From: Platycnemis pennipes
Taxonomy: Eukaryota; Arthropoda; Insecta; Odonata; Platycnemididae
Reading direction: 5' to 3'
DNA length: 64,000 nt
NCBI GenBank assembly: GCA_933228895.1
Contig: OW121858.1
Span: 27,055,859-27,119,858 of the forward strand
Shown: positions 24,101-36,238 of the stretch, piece after piece
Numbering within the stretch: position 1 is the first letter of the stretch
How the letters are laid out: each line of letters begins with the position of its first letter
Notes under the pieces: model-generated
The model's database searches: none
What the model saw: only the letters and a program-made list of their open reading frames with translations
Told to the model about the DNA's origin: nothing
Position numbers and translations under genes: made by a program

Positions 24101-25175
24101 TACATCAAGTAATAATGGATTGTCTAAGGCTATATATCATTTAATTCCCTACCCTGATTCCTTTTTTGTCAGTTCTCTCCTTAGATCGGAGCATTCCCTG
24201 TCTCTTCATACAATATATAATACAATTTTACTACTTTCTTGTTCTAACCCACAATGTACTAACATCAATGATGATATATACAGTATTCACTGATCACTTA
24301 CTTAATGATCCAGATACAAGAATATAACCAATCTTGAATGAGTGATCTTTACAAGGGAAGATCACTAAGTTAATGATCTGCCAATAATTTCCTTCATGCC
24401 AACATATTTCATTAATTCCTCAATCACCAACATATCTTTGCAACGAACTCTCCCCATTTTCCTCCACTCCTATACTTACATACCGGTGGCAATAGACCAC
24501 TAGCACCTTTTCCTTGACTCACATCACTCTCAAGCCGTGACTAAAACCCATTATCCACATCAAACTTTTGAACCACCAGAGAAAAGCATTTTATATGTGA
24601 ATCACAGTAAATTTGATACATTGGAAATAATGAGAAAGCCAAATTGCCGAATGATACCTCCCTTTAAACAATCAACAAATGCTAATGATATCATCTCCAT
24701 ATTTTCTCATTTGAGGACTCAATGTCTCCCTCTTTACCTAAAGTTACGTTCATATTTTGAGCATTTTTCATTTCCTAGCATTGCTTGGTTATTTTTGACA
24801 ATCTAGTCCATTTGTATTTTGAATGCTTATACAAAATCTTAAAATTGACATTTTTAAAATTGGACAAGATGACAACTAAGGTTGCCTGGGTGCAACATTT
24901 ACGGAGACCAGAAGAATTAGGTAAAATCCCAAATCACGAGTGAATCACGAGAAGGATGGAGGGGACCATGAATCCATATTTCCTTGAGAGGAACTTATCC
25001 GAAAATATAAAATAAAGTTTATCTATCTAATATCCCCTGTGAAAAACAACAATGTCTCTGTGAGTGTTCCATTCTTCATTCGATACTTACCGTTCTCTCT
25101 CTCTCCACTTCTAGTGCCATCTTGCTCATTTCCAGAAGACTCGATGCTCACACCAAGGATGCTCACATCACCCAT
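21136..25175 (-). CDS. Poly-C2H2 zinc-finger protein, about 30 fingers
   Basis: Two exons are supported. Exon 25175-25091 starts ATG after an acceptor (TTTAAG) and ends at G/GTAAGT. Exon 24002-21136 starts after TTTTCTAG. They join in phase to about 983 residues. After an S/T-rich lead with an RGSNRGRSRR basic patch come three distinct fingers, then 27 fingers of the form C-x2-C-x12-H-x3-H with an invariant CHKKFS core. Most are copies of one finger whose helix reads VSSSLSI. The linkers are DGKKP instead of the usual TGEKP. Such proteins are nuclear, and tandem fingers usually bind DNA; the target is unknown. The unit is 84 bp, and fingers 18-19 and 26-27 repeat as a 672 bp block. The TAG stop falls where every other linker has lysine, and another half finger follows, so the end may be a truncation. 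Upstream exons are possible because the first exon has a good acceptor before its ATG. Confidence 0.85.
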
Positions 25176-25179
25176 CTTA

Positions 25180-25790
25180 AATGAGAAACAGAATCAACAG
25201 CTTTTAAGTGAATCCTGCTGGACTCATAATTAATATTACTTAATATGTGATGTGGCTTCATTAGCAATCACAATTCGAGGCACATGAATGGAAAACAAGG
25301 CACAAGAGAAAAATGACACAATTAAATTTCACACACTGCATGTCACAGTTTGGTAAAAATCAGGCAATAATAGAGCTTCCAGCAACACTGAAAAAATTCA
25401 AGGTCTCTTCAAAGTTTTCAAAGTTTATTATAGACTTTTTGAGGTTGAAAGGAAAAAAATTACTGCAAGTTTCCTGAATATACTTATTTTCATAATGTGT
25501 GCCTACAACAATAAATCTTATCAAAACTAAGCAATTTCTTTAGCAACATAAAACAAACCAATAATATCCTCATCATTATCAAGTTTATCCTTCAGTGCAT
25601 TTCCTAAAATTGATAACTGATGTTCTCTTTCTATGGTTCATAAATTGTGTAGTTAGATACCTAGAGGTGATCATGGAGCATCACAATTTTACATCCCATT
25701 GTTTGTTTTTTGATAAAATAACATTTTATGATCTGGTCAGGTGCATAGATGCGAAATGAAAAATATAAAGTTACAAAAATGTTACCAGAC
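25180..25790. other. AT-rich stretch, nothing recognised
   Basis: It lies upstream of the predicted first zinc-finger exon. It may hold the promoter or an intron of that gene, but no TATA or initiator element stands out. Confidence 0.35.
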
Positions 25791-25793
25791 TTA

Positions 25794-27199
25794 CAAGGGG
25801 AGTGTCCGAGTTCCGGGTCAGGGATTTTGACGAATTTTGCTAGGTAGGTAGTCCTTGATTAGTTATTTACGAATCACCCCCCATACAGGGTTATATATCC
25901 AGTAACTTCGTCAAAAAACGAGTTTGAAATATTGTGTTGCCAATATAAAGCTAATAATTAGCCTCGTTTAATCAGTACAGTTTGGGTTTGGGGTAGAGTA
26001 CTCGCTTCACGATGTCTACGTCCCTGGTTCTAGATTCTCCATTTCCAATTTTTTTTTCATCGCAGTTTCGTAGTACGACTGTCCCTGTTTTTACATATTT
26101 TTCATCTGTTTATCCGGGATGCATTTTAACTATTTTACGTATTAATTGCGTAATTTTAGCAAATTTCGTAATTAGAACGCAAAATAGTTAATTACGCTAT
26201 TTACCTTAAATACGTAATTAGTACGTGGCGGAAATACGTCCGCACGCCCTGTCGTTTTTCGATTACGAAATTAACGGAAGAGCATGAAGTGTGATCGTGG
26301 TTTTTAATTTCCGTTTCTTTGGCCGCGCAGTCCCATAAGTATCTACCGATATGTTCGGGTAATCGGGCGAAATGTTCGGGTGGGATAGAGTTTCGAACCA
26401 GGGACGTTGCTTGGAAACTGATAAAATACCAGCGGTAACAAATAATTTTAAAGAATTAATGTAATGCACATTTTCAGGAGCATGATAGAATCACCCGAAC
26501 ATTACGGTAGATACTTACAATGATAATTATATGATTGCAGAGCTTAAGTTCTTTTTTCTCTTGCGATTAGTTTTCCAAAAAAGCACAGCGCTGGAAAATC
26601 ACGGCACCAGGCAAATTAGAACAAATGTTGTACGTGCGTAGGGACTGCGTGGCCAAAGAAACGGAAATTAAAAATCACGATCACACTTCATGCTCTTCCG
26701 TTAATTTCGTAATCGAAAAACGACAGGGCGTGCGGACGTATTTCCGCCACGTACTAATTACGTAATTAAGGTAAATAACGTAATTAACTATTTTACGTTC
26801 TAATTACGAAATTTGCTAAAATTACGAAATTTGCTAAAATTACGCAATTAGTACGTAAAATAGTTAAAATGCATCCCGGATAAACAGATGAAAAATATGT
26901 AAAAACAGGGACAGTCGTACAACGAAACTGCGATGAAAAAAAAATTGGAAATGGAGAGTCTAGAACCAGGGACGTCGACATCGTGAAGCGAGTACTTTAC
27001 CCCTAACCCAAACTGTACTGTTTAAACGTGGCTAATTATTAGCTTAATATTGGCAACACAATATTTCAAACTCGTTTTTTGACGAAGTTATTGGATATAT
27101 AACCCTATATGGGAGGTGATTCGTAAATAACTAATCAAGGACTACCTACCTAGCAAATTTCGTCAAAATCCCTGACCCGGAACTCGGACACTCCCCTTG
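25794..27199. mobile_element. Foldback element with arms of about 550 bp
   Basis: The left arm 25794-26334 and right arm 26641-27199 are inverted complements along their whole length with few differences; the right arm has one extra 17-18 bp AAATTTGCTAAAATTACG-type repeat. Ends are CAAGGGGAGTGTCCG and CGGACACTCCCCTTG. A 3 bp duplication, TTA, flanks it at 25791-25793 and 27200-27202, as in PIF/Harbinger-type elements. Inside the 306 bp centre a second inverted pair (26335-26360 with 26486-26520) extends the fold. The arms and centre each contain an ACGTCCCTGGTTC block resembling a tRNA B box. No transposase is present, so it is non-autonomous. Confidence 0.85.
26368..26440 (-). repeat. tRNA-like B-box segment in the foldback centre
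   Basis: On the minus strand the sequence contains CCCTGGTTCGAAACTC, which fits the pol III B-box consensus GGTTCGANNC. The corresponding block in each arm reads CCCTGGTTCTAGA and departs from the consensus. A preceding A-box-like stretch is weak, and no cloverleaf forms convincingly. Confidence 0.3.
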
Positions 27200-27202
27200 T
27201 TA

Positions 27203-27694
27203 GTGCTTTATATTCTTCGATGTAACATCTTATACAAGTGATATTCATAACATTGAATAGCCCACGTAAGCCAGTGAAAAACTTAAAATGACATCTTGCA
27301 TACCAATATGCAGTGGAGGAAGCACATCACATGAAAATACTGTGAAACACTGGTTTAGTTGCACGAATGAAAGATGGGTTTAACTTTGTGTAAAGTAATT
27401 GTGTAAATCCGAAAACAGGAACAATGCTTGGAAACATAGGAGAGGACTATTGTTGACATTTCCTATGTTGAATGCTTCAACTATGTTCTGGTTTTACTGA
27501 CTTGTCCATAAACATACTTGGTAGACAATCAGAAACAGTGATTGAAGACAATACATACATGAACAAAAGAATACAGTGCCTAATTTTATACTTTATACAG
27601 TGGAAAATACTGTGGAAGCATGACTGATAATTATTAAAACTTTACTATGTAATAAACTTGCATGTAAGCTGATTTCTCTCAGTGAAAATAATGC
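27203..27694. other. Short intergenic stretch, nothing recognised
   Basis: It lies between the foldback element and the 290 bp MITE. Confidence 0.35.
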
Positions 27695-27698
27695 TTAA

Positions 27699-27988
27699 CA
27701 CATTCAACCCGGAATATTTCTAGTGTGCAGTCATGAAAAACGGATAGGTTTTTCCTCCACATTAATTTGGCCAGTCAATTAAATGTAATTATAAAATTAG
27801 TTAAAAAAAGTTTTAAATAACAAAACTGGATAATTTATTAAAGACATGAGTTCACGTCTTTCAGAGAAGTCTTCAGAGAGGTCTTCAGTGAGGTCATCAT
27901 AGAGGTCATTAACAGACGTGAATGCGCATCCTTCGGTGTCTTGGCAACGCACCTCGGATGCGCATTCGCGTCTGTCGGGTTGAACCTG
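27699..27988. mobile_element. piggyBac-derived MITE, 290 bp
   Basis: TTAA at 27695-27698 and 27989-27992 flank a unit starting CACATTCAACCCGG and ending CGGGTTGAACCTG. Its left 80 bp match the inverted right end of the piggyBac element at 38841-42880 (shared TATTTCTAGTGTGCA and ATTAATTTGGCCAGTCA). Its right 85 bp match that element's inverted left end (shared TCCGAGGTGC and the GACGCGAATGCGC-type palindromes). It is therefore an internally deleted derivative of that family in the opposite orientation. Confidence 0.88.
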
Positions 27989-27992
27989 TTAA

Positions 27993-29440
27993 ACCTTAAA
28001 AACATAACCTTAATGCTTACACCATTGTGGCTGCACAGCCACAATCCACTTCATTTTAAATAAAAAATGAATGCTAAGTACCGACCCTACATTTTCTAAA
28101 ATAAAAGTTAAATATGAAAAATAGTACACAATTTCCTGAGATGAAAACTTATCATATTTTTAATTGTAATTTTAAGGGCAAATATTACACCTAATCTATA
28201 TTATTTTACGTTTTGAAGGATGCAGTTGAACTGGTAACAATGAAAATATCACTAAATATAAACACAAACAGAACATGACCACAAGGCAAGCTCCTATAGA
28301 CCACGGCTGCACAACCGACTGCCAGTTAGAAATAGATGGTTGACAAAATATATAAATGGAAATAAACCGTGGATATAATCCAACCATTGAGAGCTGGTTG
28401 GTGCTGATTGGTCCATGGTACAACTACATCCTGCAGCCATAACCGGCAACAGTTTTTGCGATACAGCCTTAAGAGCTTAATTAAGGCTGTTCTATACCAA
28501 ACCTATATCTCTTGAGTAACCGTCACGGGGGTTAGTTCCGAGAGCTGCCGCTTCAGTTTCAGTGGGATGGGTAACTTTACTGGGAGGAGGGGGTCATCTT
28601 GAGGGGTGTTTGGGGAATGGCTTATTTATTCAGTCACCAATGAGTGACCACCGGTCCAGATGTTTCTTATCGCTTATTGCGTCACACGTCCCTCGATCCC
28701 TTGGAGGAAGGCCGAGGGAATCTTTGTTTACGAGTGATCCATTTGTCTTCCTCATCTTAGCTATCCGCTTATCTTTGCTACTCACCTAACACGAACGTAA
28801 CTTGTCTATAAGTGGGATTTGATTTAGTCCACTCTCGCTACCAGGTAAAATATTCGGGGCTATTTATTTCCAGTACAGAAGTAAAATGCTTATCGTGACT
28901 TCGACCTAATTCCTTTATTGCAAGATTTTTCCAATACGAGTGTAACTCCGTCTAAAGTGTCCAGAAATTAAATGGGATCGAGAAAAAACTAAAACACAAC
29001 GGCATTGTAAGTGTGAACTGGAGCAAACATTTTTATGGACTACGGTAAATTATATTTATTCGATAGATGAAAAGTCCAAAGAGAGAACCTTAAAAAAGAA
29101 AATTGAGCATCAGTAATTCAATGAAATAAAACTGACTGACTGATGGCTCGTCACCCTAGGGTAACTTTATTTCATAGTATGCCAAAAACTGGCTTATTCT
29201 ATGTGTCATTTAATCCCGAAACTGACTAGGATCTTTAATTATTCATTAAAATATTATTCGGTCTATGGAAACTGTAAAATTGATTGTTTTTTTAATGCTG
29301 CACATTCCATAGCTGTGTTTTCACTGTTTTCTATCGTTTTGTAGTATTTCGTACTTTGATTTGTTATTATTTTTTCTAGTGGGTCAGTGTTAGCTTATTC
29401 GTATACTGTGTCATTTGCGATCCATTATTTAATTCCATGC
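27993..29440. other. Intergenic, no recognised gene
   Basis: Short frames only. The 75-codon frame at 28562-28789 lies in somewhat GC-richer sequence but has no recognisable domain. Confidence 0.35.
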
Positions 29441-30070
29441 ATGTTTCATAGCATCCTTCGGTCCATCGCCTGAATATTGTCTATCTTGTTTCTGTGGAGT
29501 TAGCTTTCTTAGCAATTTCTCTCAACCTCTTACAGTAATTTCGCGGCAAGTGATTGGTCCATTCTATTTTAATGACAGGGAGATCAACGCCGTAAGGGAG
29601 AAGTTCGGCCAATTTCTTGGTAGCACTATTGTTGCCATCCCCTACGAATGAAATGGAAATTTTATCGTATTTGCGTGAAGAAAGATAAAACTAATTACAC
29701 AACACCCATTTACAAGATTCATGACAAGCACATCATATTATATCGCCTATAAGCCGGTAGTACTTCAAATTGTGCATCTCTACTCTTGTTTTAAATCCCT
29801 CGACAATTATGTCGGCTTCCATTTCCGTCGAGGACTTGTTCCAATTCTTGAAGCACATATGCTGTTTGGCCTGTGTTTTCATAGTTCTGCATTTCGCACA
29901 TATACTGCAGTATTTGCAGCTAAATGGTGCATTATTTCCCAGAGCTAACAGAGAAGTGAAACGGTGTCTTATATCAAATATTTTTCTTCTAGAAGGTTCA
30001 TAAGCTGTGTCCTTTCTTTGTCTCTTCAGTGGTATCACTTGAAGTCAAGCAGGAATTTACGTTTGTCAAT
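29440..30070 (-). pseudogene. Mutator-like transposase fragment
   Basis: The minus-strand frame 30038-29733 holds a Cys cluster (CKYCSICAKC), then 'HMCFKNWNKSSTEMEADII' and 'VEGFKTRVEMHNLKYYRLIGD'. The words CFKNW, SSTEMEADIIVEGF and LIGDGDS are hallmarks of the Mutator-like transposase domain found in many insect genomes. After a gap of about 80 bp, possibly an intron with a clear CGTAG acceptor but no proper GT donor, the reading resumes at about 29630 with GDGNNSATKKLAELLPYG and 'WTNHLPRNYCKRLREIAKKA'. Upstream, GHCGSITFE-like residues around 30070-30110 may belong to it. The core is incomplete, and flanking termini were not found. I treat it as a relic. Confidence 0.65.
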
Positions 30071-30109
30071 TGGCCTTTCAAAAGTTATTGAACCGCAGTG
30101 CCCTAAGGA

Positions 30110-30680
30110 CATTTCAGAGGGATGAAATGTCTCCGATATTTTTTTGAAATATACGAGAAAAACTAAACTGCAGTTCTACGAAAATGTTGATTATATTCGT
30201 AAGATTCGGATTTTTTTCCAATTCGGACGTAAACGTAAAATACGCTTCCATTTAGCATTACTTACATAAACAAGATTGGTGCTTGAAGGAGTCAACCCCC
30301 TGTACTTTTATCCAGTATGTGTTGGAAGCAATTTTTTCCGATCCTAAATAGTACAATAGTTTGCACGAGTAATCCAGTTACTGTAGATCCATTCTAATGC
30401 ATTAATAAGGAAATATAAAATTTCACGGTAAATGGTTACTCGGTCGGACCAGGTGACCATTATTCTGCGTTTTACTGTCAGTTTATTGAACACATATTGA
30501 ACACACTATTTTACCTCCATTCACTTTTCTCAATTTACTTTCGAGAACAGGGCCTGGGGCCCCGAATTTCCCAGGCGATACGGAGGGGGACCCGAAACTT
30601 TTTCCAAGAAATTTTATCGTTCTGATTTTAACTGGGCATGATAATCCGGATTAAACTGCTTATATTTCATGTGCTAAGTG
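30110..30680. other. Spacer without a recognised gene
   Basis: Nothing coding or structured stands out between the Mutator-like fragment and the LINE. Confidence 0.35.
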
Positions 30681-33600
30681 AAAAGTAACATCGCTATTTT
30701 GTCTTCTCGTCACATTTCCCAAGGACTCTTTTTATAAATCCTAGCTTTCTCTTCGCTCGGCCGCATATTTCCCGGATGTGTTTTCTCCACGATAAATCTT
30801 TAGTGATTGTTTCACCTAAATACCTTATGGTTTCAACGCTTTTGACCTTCGTGTTATTAATTTTATAGGATCGCTCTATAGAATTATTCCTCCTCCATCT
30901 CTTGAATTATATCTAAATCCTTGCTTCCTGTCTTCTTCTGATATACCCCTGCGCACTACAGTATCGTCTGCAAAAAGTCTAAGCGTAAGACTAACTACGC
31001 TACCCTGGGGAACTCCCGATGTGACTTTTATTGTGTCTGACATGATACCATCTATGACAACCCTCTGCTCTCGCCCACTTAAGAATTATTTTATCCAACA
31101 CACAACGTCATTATTTAAACCAAAACTCTCTAATTTCAAGATTAATTTATCATGTAGAACTTTATCGAATGCATTCTTAAAATCTTAAATCTATCGCATG
31201 AACTTCAGTACTGTTTTCGCCGTTGACTAAAATATCGTGTACAAATAAAGCTTATTGTGTCTCGCAGGATCTACCTTTCAGGAACCCACGTTGTCTGTTT
31301 ATGAGCAATCCCTGACTATCCTAATGACCCATGATTGTACTGACTAAAATGTGCTCAAATACCTTGCAAGAGATTAACGTGAGTGAAATGGGTCTGTAGT
31401 TACTAGGTTCTTCCCTATCACCGCTTTCGAAAATAGGTGTAATGTTAGCTACTTTCCAATCCTTGCGTACAGTGCGGTTCTTTAGTGTTTTATTGAATAT
31501 TATTTCTAGGTAGGGGGCTATTTCAGAAGCTAATGTTTTATATACCCGGGAAGGAATTTGATCGGGACCTGGTGATTTGTTTTTACTGATGCTTTTTAAC
31601 TGCTGCTCTATTCCGCGACATGAAATTTTTAATTCGGGCATTTGCTCACTGAATGTTTTTGGCGGAGATTCCACTGCGATGTGTGATGATGAGTTGAATA
31701 CGCTTTGGAAGAAGGCTTTTAAAGTACTGGCATTTTCTAAACCCTCAGGTGACTCTAATTCCTTTATCATTTTTAAGTGTGTGTACCTACTGTGGACCTA
31801 TTTCCCTGAAGTTCTCTCTCTCACATACGACCAAAACGCTTTAGGATTGCTATCTAAATATTCTCCTAACATCTTGCTCTTGAAATGAGATAACGCTTGC
31901 CGACATGATTTCCTTGCTAATGCTCTCGATTTTTTATAGTTTTGAACTAACTCATTTTTTTCCTCTACCGATAGACCCTGTCCTTCATTTTTCATCTCAG
32001 CGTGGCATACCCTTCGTCGCTTTAGTGATTTCCTAACCTCCGCGTCATACCACCTATGCTCTGTATTATCAATTTACTTGGTATATATTTATTAACTGCT
32101 TTACGGGTGACCTCAAGAATTTCTCTCCCCGAATCCTCTATATCTAATCCTTTGCTTTGTTCGCTAAATACATTAAACGATTCCCTTAATTCCTCTTTCA
32201 TACCGTCGTTAATTAGCCTTGCCAAATAAGTATACCCTCCTCCTTGGTTTATAATGTTTTTCAACGCCTACATTAAATATCGCATGCACTATTTTATGAT
32301 CACTAATTCCTGTCTGTAGCTACATTTAGAACTTATTCGGGTATATTTGTTGCGAATAAGTCTAGTATGTTGTCTCCCCTGGTCGGTTCTTTTACTAGTT
32401 GTTATAAAGTTTCGTCGTACCGATGGACTGAAAAGCAGCCGATGTAACACCCATTTTTAAAAGTGGTGATAGGGAGCAGCCATCTAACTACAGACATATA
32501 TCCCTCACATCCATTTCATGCAAGGTCCTGGAACATATAATTATTAGTTCATTCATGGGACAACTATATGGCCAGAATTTATTGTCCAATGTTCAGCATG
32601 GGTTCCGGAAGAGCAAATCATGTGAAACTCAACTTGCTCTCTTTTCTCACAATATTTTGGTTTTGGCGAAAATAATATTCCAGTGGATGCTATATTTCTC
32701 GATTTCAAAAAAGCTTTCGAGAAGGAGTCTCATAGCAAACTAATCTTGAAATTAAAATATTATGGCATAGACAGAACCATTAAATCATGGATAAATGATT
32801 TCCTGCATGATCGGGTGAAAAGGGTTGTTTTGGACGGTGTTACCTCACCGGCAATTAAAGTCACTTCGGGTGTCCCATCAGGTAGTGTGATAGGTCCACT
32901 CCTGTTCCTCCTGTACATAAATGATATCAATAAGGTTGTCATAAGTAAGCTTCGTCTATTTCCCGATGACACTGTAGTGTACAGGGGAATTCTATGCCCA
33001 AACGATAAAGAATATTTAAATGATGACCTACAAGCAATTGAAGATTGGTGTGATACATGGCACTTAGAATTAAAATTTAATAATTGTCTCTTGATGAATT
33101 TTTGGAAAATGAATAGCTCTCCTCTTAGCACTTGAATTGAAGAAGATCGTAGCAGATTGAAATTTAGACATAATCTCTTAAACAAATTCCAAGACCATAT
33201 TTTCAGTGATGATGTTAAAAATATTTTGCGAACCCCAACTTATAATGGTAGACTGGACCATAATCACGAAATTAGAGAAAATGATTGCCAAACTGACCGA
33301 TTCAAAATGCCCTTTTTTCTACGTACATTGAGGGATATGAATAACGGTAAATATATCCAGTACGAGTGTAGCAATGGATAACATTAGTAGCTGCATGTTG
33401 GTATAAGGACTTATAGCTAACCCAACTAACGGCATGTTTTTGCATGTATGCTACGCTATTTTTATCTTTTTTTAAATAGCGTAATTTTGAACAGTACCTA
33501 TACGAGTACTATTCCTTTTTTTATGCATGATATGTAGTGCATGTTTGGTGAGAATTCACCACTTACCACACACCTTTATGTTGGCTCGCAGAGTATTATG

Positions 33601-34205
33601 TAGAAGTAGATGTAAAAAATGTGACGTAAAGGTGTTCAACAGTGATTCGCAGAGTTACTTATCCTTACCTCCTGTTATAAAACTACACGTATTCCAGTCT
33701 ATCGAAGGGAGATTGAAGTCTCCGCCTACTATTATTCCTCTGTATTTGTTCCGAGAAATCAATGTTCCTATCTCTGACTCTAGTTCCATATTACAGAATT
33801 GATGTCTGCATCCGGTGGCCTGTAATATGCACCTACATATATCTTTTTTTTGCGTCACTACTTTTACTTTTAACGGAACACCAAATACTTACTACATTTC
33901 GCTCTGAAATAAGTTTTCTTCTACTAGCATACGGGTCCTTCACAGCTATAAATAATACTCCTCCGTTTCTGCTTACTCTATCCTTTCTGTATACGGTAAA
34001 ACACTTAGGGAATACTTCATATCTGATATGTCCTTTGAAAGCCATCTTTCTGTGCGTACGATTATATCAGCATCAGTACTTTTTATGAGGTGGTGAAATT
34101 TGGCTACTTTATTTCTTAAACTACGACACTTCACTACTATCACTGAAATTATTTCTCCCAATCTATTTCTCTCCTGGTGCTCTTTTTCAGCTAGAATTTT
34201 CCCCG
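30680..34205 (-). pseudogene. Jockey-like non-LTR retrotransposon, decayed, interrupted
   Basis: Read on the minus strand, the element starts with an APE-type endonuclease: 'CRSLRNKVAKFHHLI' (34130-34085), 'NGGVLFIAVKD' (about 33965) and 'GIIVGGDFNLPSIDW' (about 33730). It is then split by an antisense insertion at about 33650-32430. It resumes with 'DNILDLFATNIPE' and 'SDHKIVHAIFNVG' near 32380-32280, the linker 32264-31798, and the reverse transcriptase from 31770: 'SPGPDQIPSRVYK', 'SNYRPISLTLISCKVFEHI', 'KGRSCETQ', then RLFADDTV near 30985. Several stops and frameshifts and a deletion of the GPLLFLIYINDL segment before FADD make it inactive. Family choice (Jockey/CR1-like) rests on these motifs. 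Confidence 0.8.
32430..33650 (+). pseudogene. 5'-truncated Jockey-like LINE inserted antisense into a relative
   Basis: The fragment starts within the reverse transcriptase: 'NYRHISLTSISCKVLEHII' (about 32490), 'GFRKSKSCETQLALF', 'LDFKKAFEKESHSKLILKL' (32683 on), 'GVPSGSVIGPLLFLLYIND' and RLFPDDTVVYR near 32955. The usual FADD is FPDD, but both aspartates remain. The C-terminal stretch 'CQTDRFKMPFFLRTLRDMN' follows at about 33290-33345, then a 3' untranslated tail. The 5' end lies exactly where the host LINE's endonuclease is broken, so this copy inserted later, in the opposite direction. Frameshifts at about 32690 and 33140 prevent a full product. Confidence 0.8.
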
Positions 34206-36238
34206 ATAATTATTTTACCGACCCACTATTTAATCTACCAATCTGATGTGTATGTATCTGTAGTAATCTGATATGTATGCATGATTTGAACTTCTGTTCT
34301 GGGGCCGGTTAAATTAACTGCTTCATGACAGGATAAACAATGAGCTTAACCAGAGAAAACAGATAGGAATGGGCACTGTGAAAGCAAATACCGAGCACTG
34401 AAAATGAAGGAAGACATTTGTTTCATGTCGGTACCGACGGGCAAGGCTGAATTGAAGTCAGGCTAAACGTGCTAAACTTAGCCCCCCCCCCCCCGAAGCA
34501 AATTTCTGGCTACGTGCCTGCCTGCTACTGAACAAAATATCCATTGCTCAGCTCGCTCGGTCTGAGGGCTCTGGCTTTCGACAAGGGGCCGGAGGGAGGC
34601 GAAGTGGCTTGGACGTTGGCCTTGGAATGGTTCGAGAGAGAGAGATAAGGAGCCAGGAGGTGGAGGGTGACGTTAGCGGGAGTGGAGGGGGACTATGAGT
34701 AGCGCCATGGAACGAAAGATTTTTAGCACGTAAAATAGTGAAAACATGGTTCGGAAAATAATAAATTGCAATTTTAGTATGCACCTAAGGTCTTTGAGTT
34801 TGATATAATAGTAGAAGAGAAGGATGAATCCCAGCGGAGAGTGGAACACATGTTTCCATTACGATTTCAATGTCAAAGGAAAAAGGGCTGAAATCGGGCT
34901 ATTTTTACGATTTTCAGTGCCTGAAGCTCTTTAATGAGTACTGCTAATGAACATATTGTTCCAGTAACCGCACACATTGATCCTTAATCTAACGATCAAT
35001 GAAAACCGATCAGCTCTGCGACTTATATTAAACTCGTTTTCTTCGATTTCGCAAGGGTCTGCAGAGCCGGTTTCTGCGGAGGTATAGAACACTATTAAGC
35101 GTCGCTCAACAGTTTGACGTCAAGATTTCCAAGTGTTTGGTCATTTGTTTATTTCTGCCACTGGAGCTTTGTTGGCCAGCTATAAAGCCCCCCTTTAGGT
35201 TATGAATTTTACATATCTGTGACTGTATGATAGTGAAAAATATTTGAGGCAGGTAAAATACTGCACATTAACACGTACAGGATGCTGCAGGTAGCTAAGG
35301 AATGCATCAAGTAAAAACCCAACATAGCAGGTTGAAATACTTGTATTTCGTGTTTATGCTAGCATTACTATCACTGGTGCAATTTCTTATCTACCACTGA
35401 AGCTACTTTAGCCTAATTCAATGCTTACAATTAAAAAGTAATAAATGTCTCAGCTTAAATCCACATAATGACAGGAGAAGCCATTTAAAATTAAATATAT
35501 AATTCAATGTTAACTGCTGAAAAGAGTGAATATGCATGGGACATACTATGTTAAAAGACGCTGCTTAAGTTTGAGGATGAATCAAACTATTATAAACTAT
35601 TGTAGTCAAAAAATTCTTATAGTTTGCACAAATTTGCTAAAATGGGAATACAAAATCAAATATATTTTATTTTAAATTACAAAACCATGAAATAAGCAGT
35701 TAAATTTAAAAAATCAATCTTTATTCTCTGTATGTGTAAATTAAGTGGGTAAGACATCAATAACAGAGAAAGTTACCCTAGACTAATGAAGTCCTTTGTA
35801 TAAGTGTAGTATTGTAGCAGTGGCATTGTAGCTCTCAGTCACATGTCAGCAGAGAATGTTTGGAGGCTGGCTCATACAGTATTGCAAAAATACAAATGTT
35901 GATGAAAGAAAAATGCTATCACAATTTATTACAGAAAACCTACAGATACGACTAGATTCGGACCAAGAAGTAACAGACCCGAGTAATGTTGATAACATTG
36001 AAGCATTACGAGGTTATGGGTAGGGAAAATAAAAGCGTTTGCTGCACCCATAAACCTTATTTCATACTACAAACAGTATCACCACAGTCAGACTACTTTA
36101 CTATTTCTGTGCAATGCTTCATAATACAAATTTGACCTAGTTGCGATCACAATGTGTCATTTCTTGCTCTTAATAAAGTATAATTGGGTTTCAATCAATC
36201 ACAACTGAATTAAAAAGAAAGACAAAAAGTTAAAAACA
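34206..36238. other. No recognised gene; small low-complexity tracts
   Basis: A run of about 13 C lies near 34482, and a GA-rich tract lies at about 34590-34690. No domain is visible in the short frames. Confidence 0.35.
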
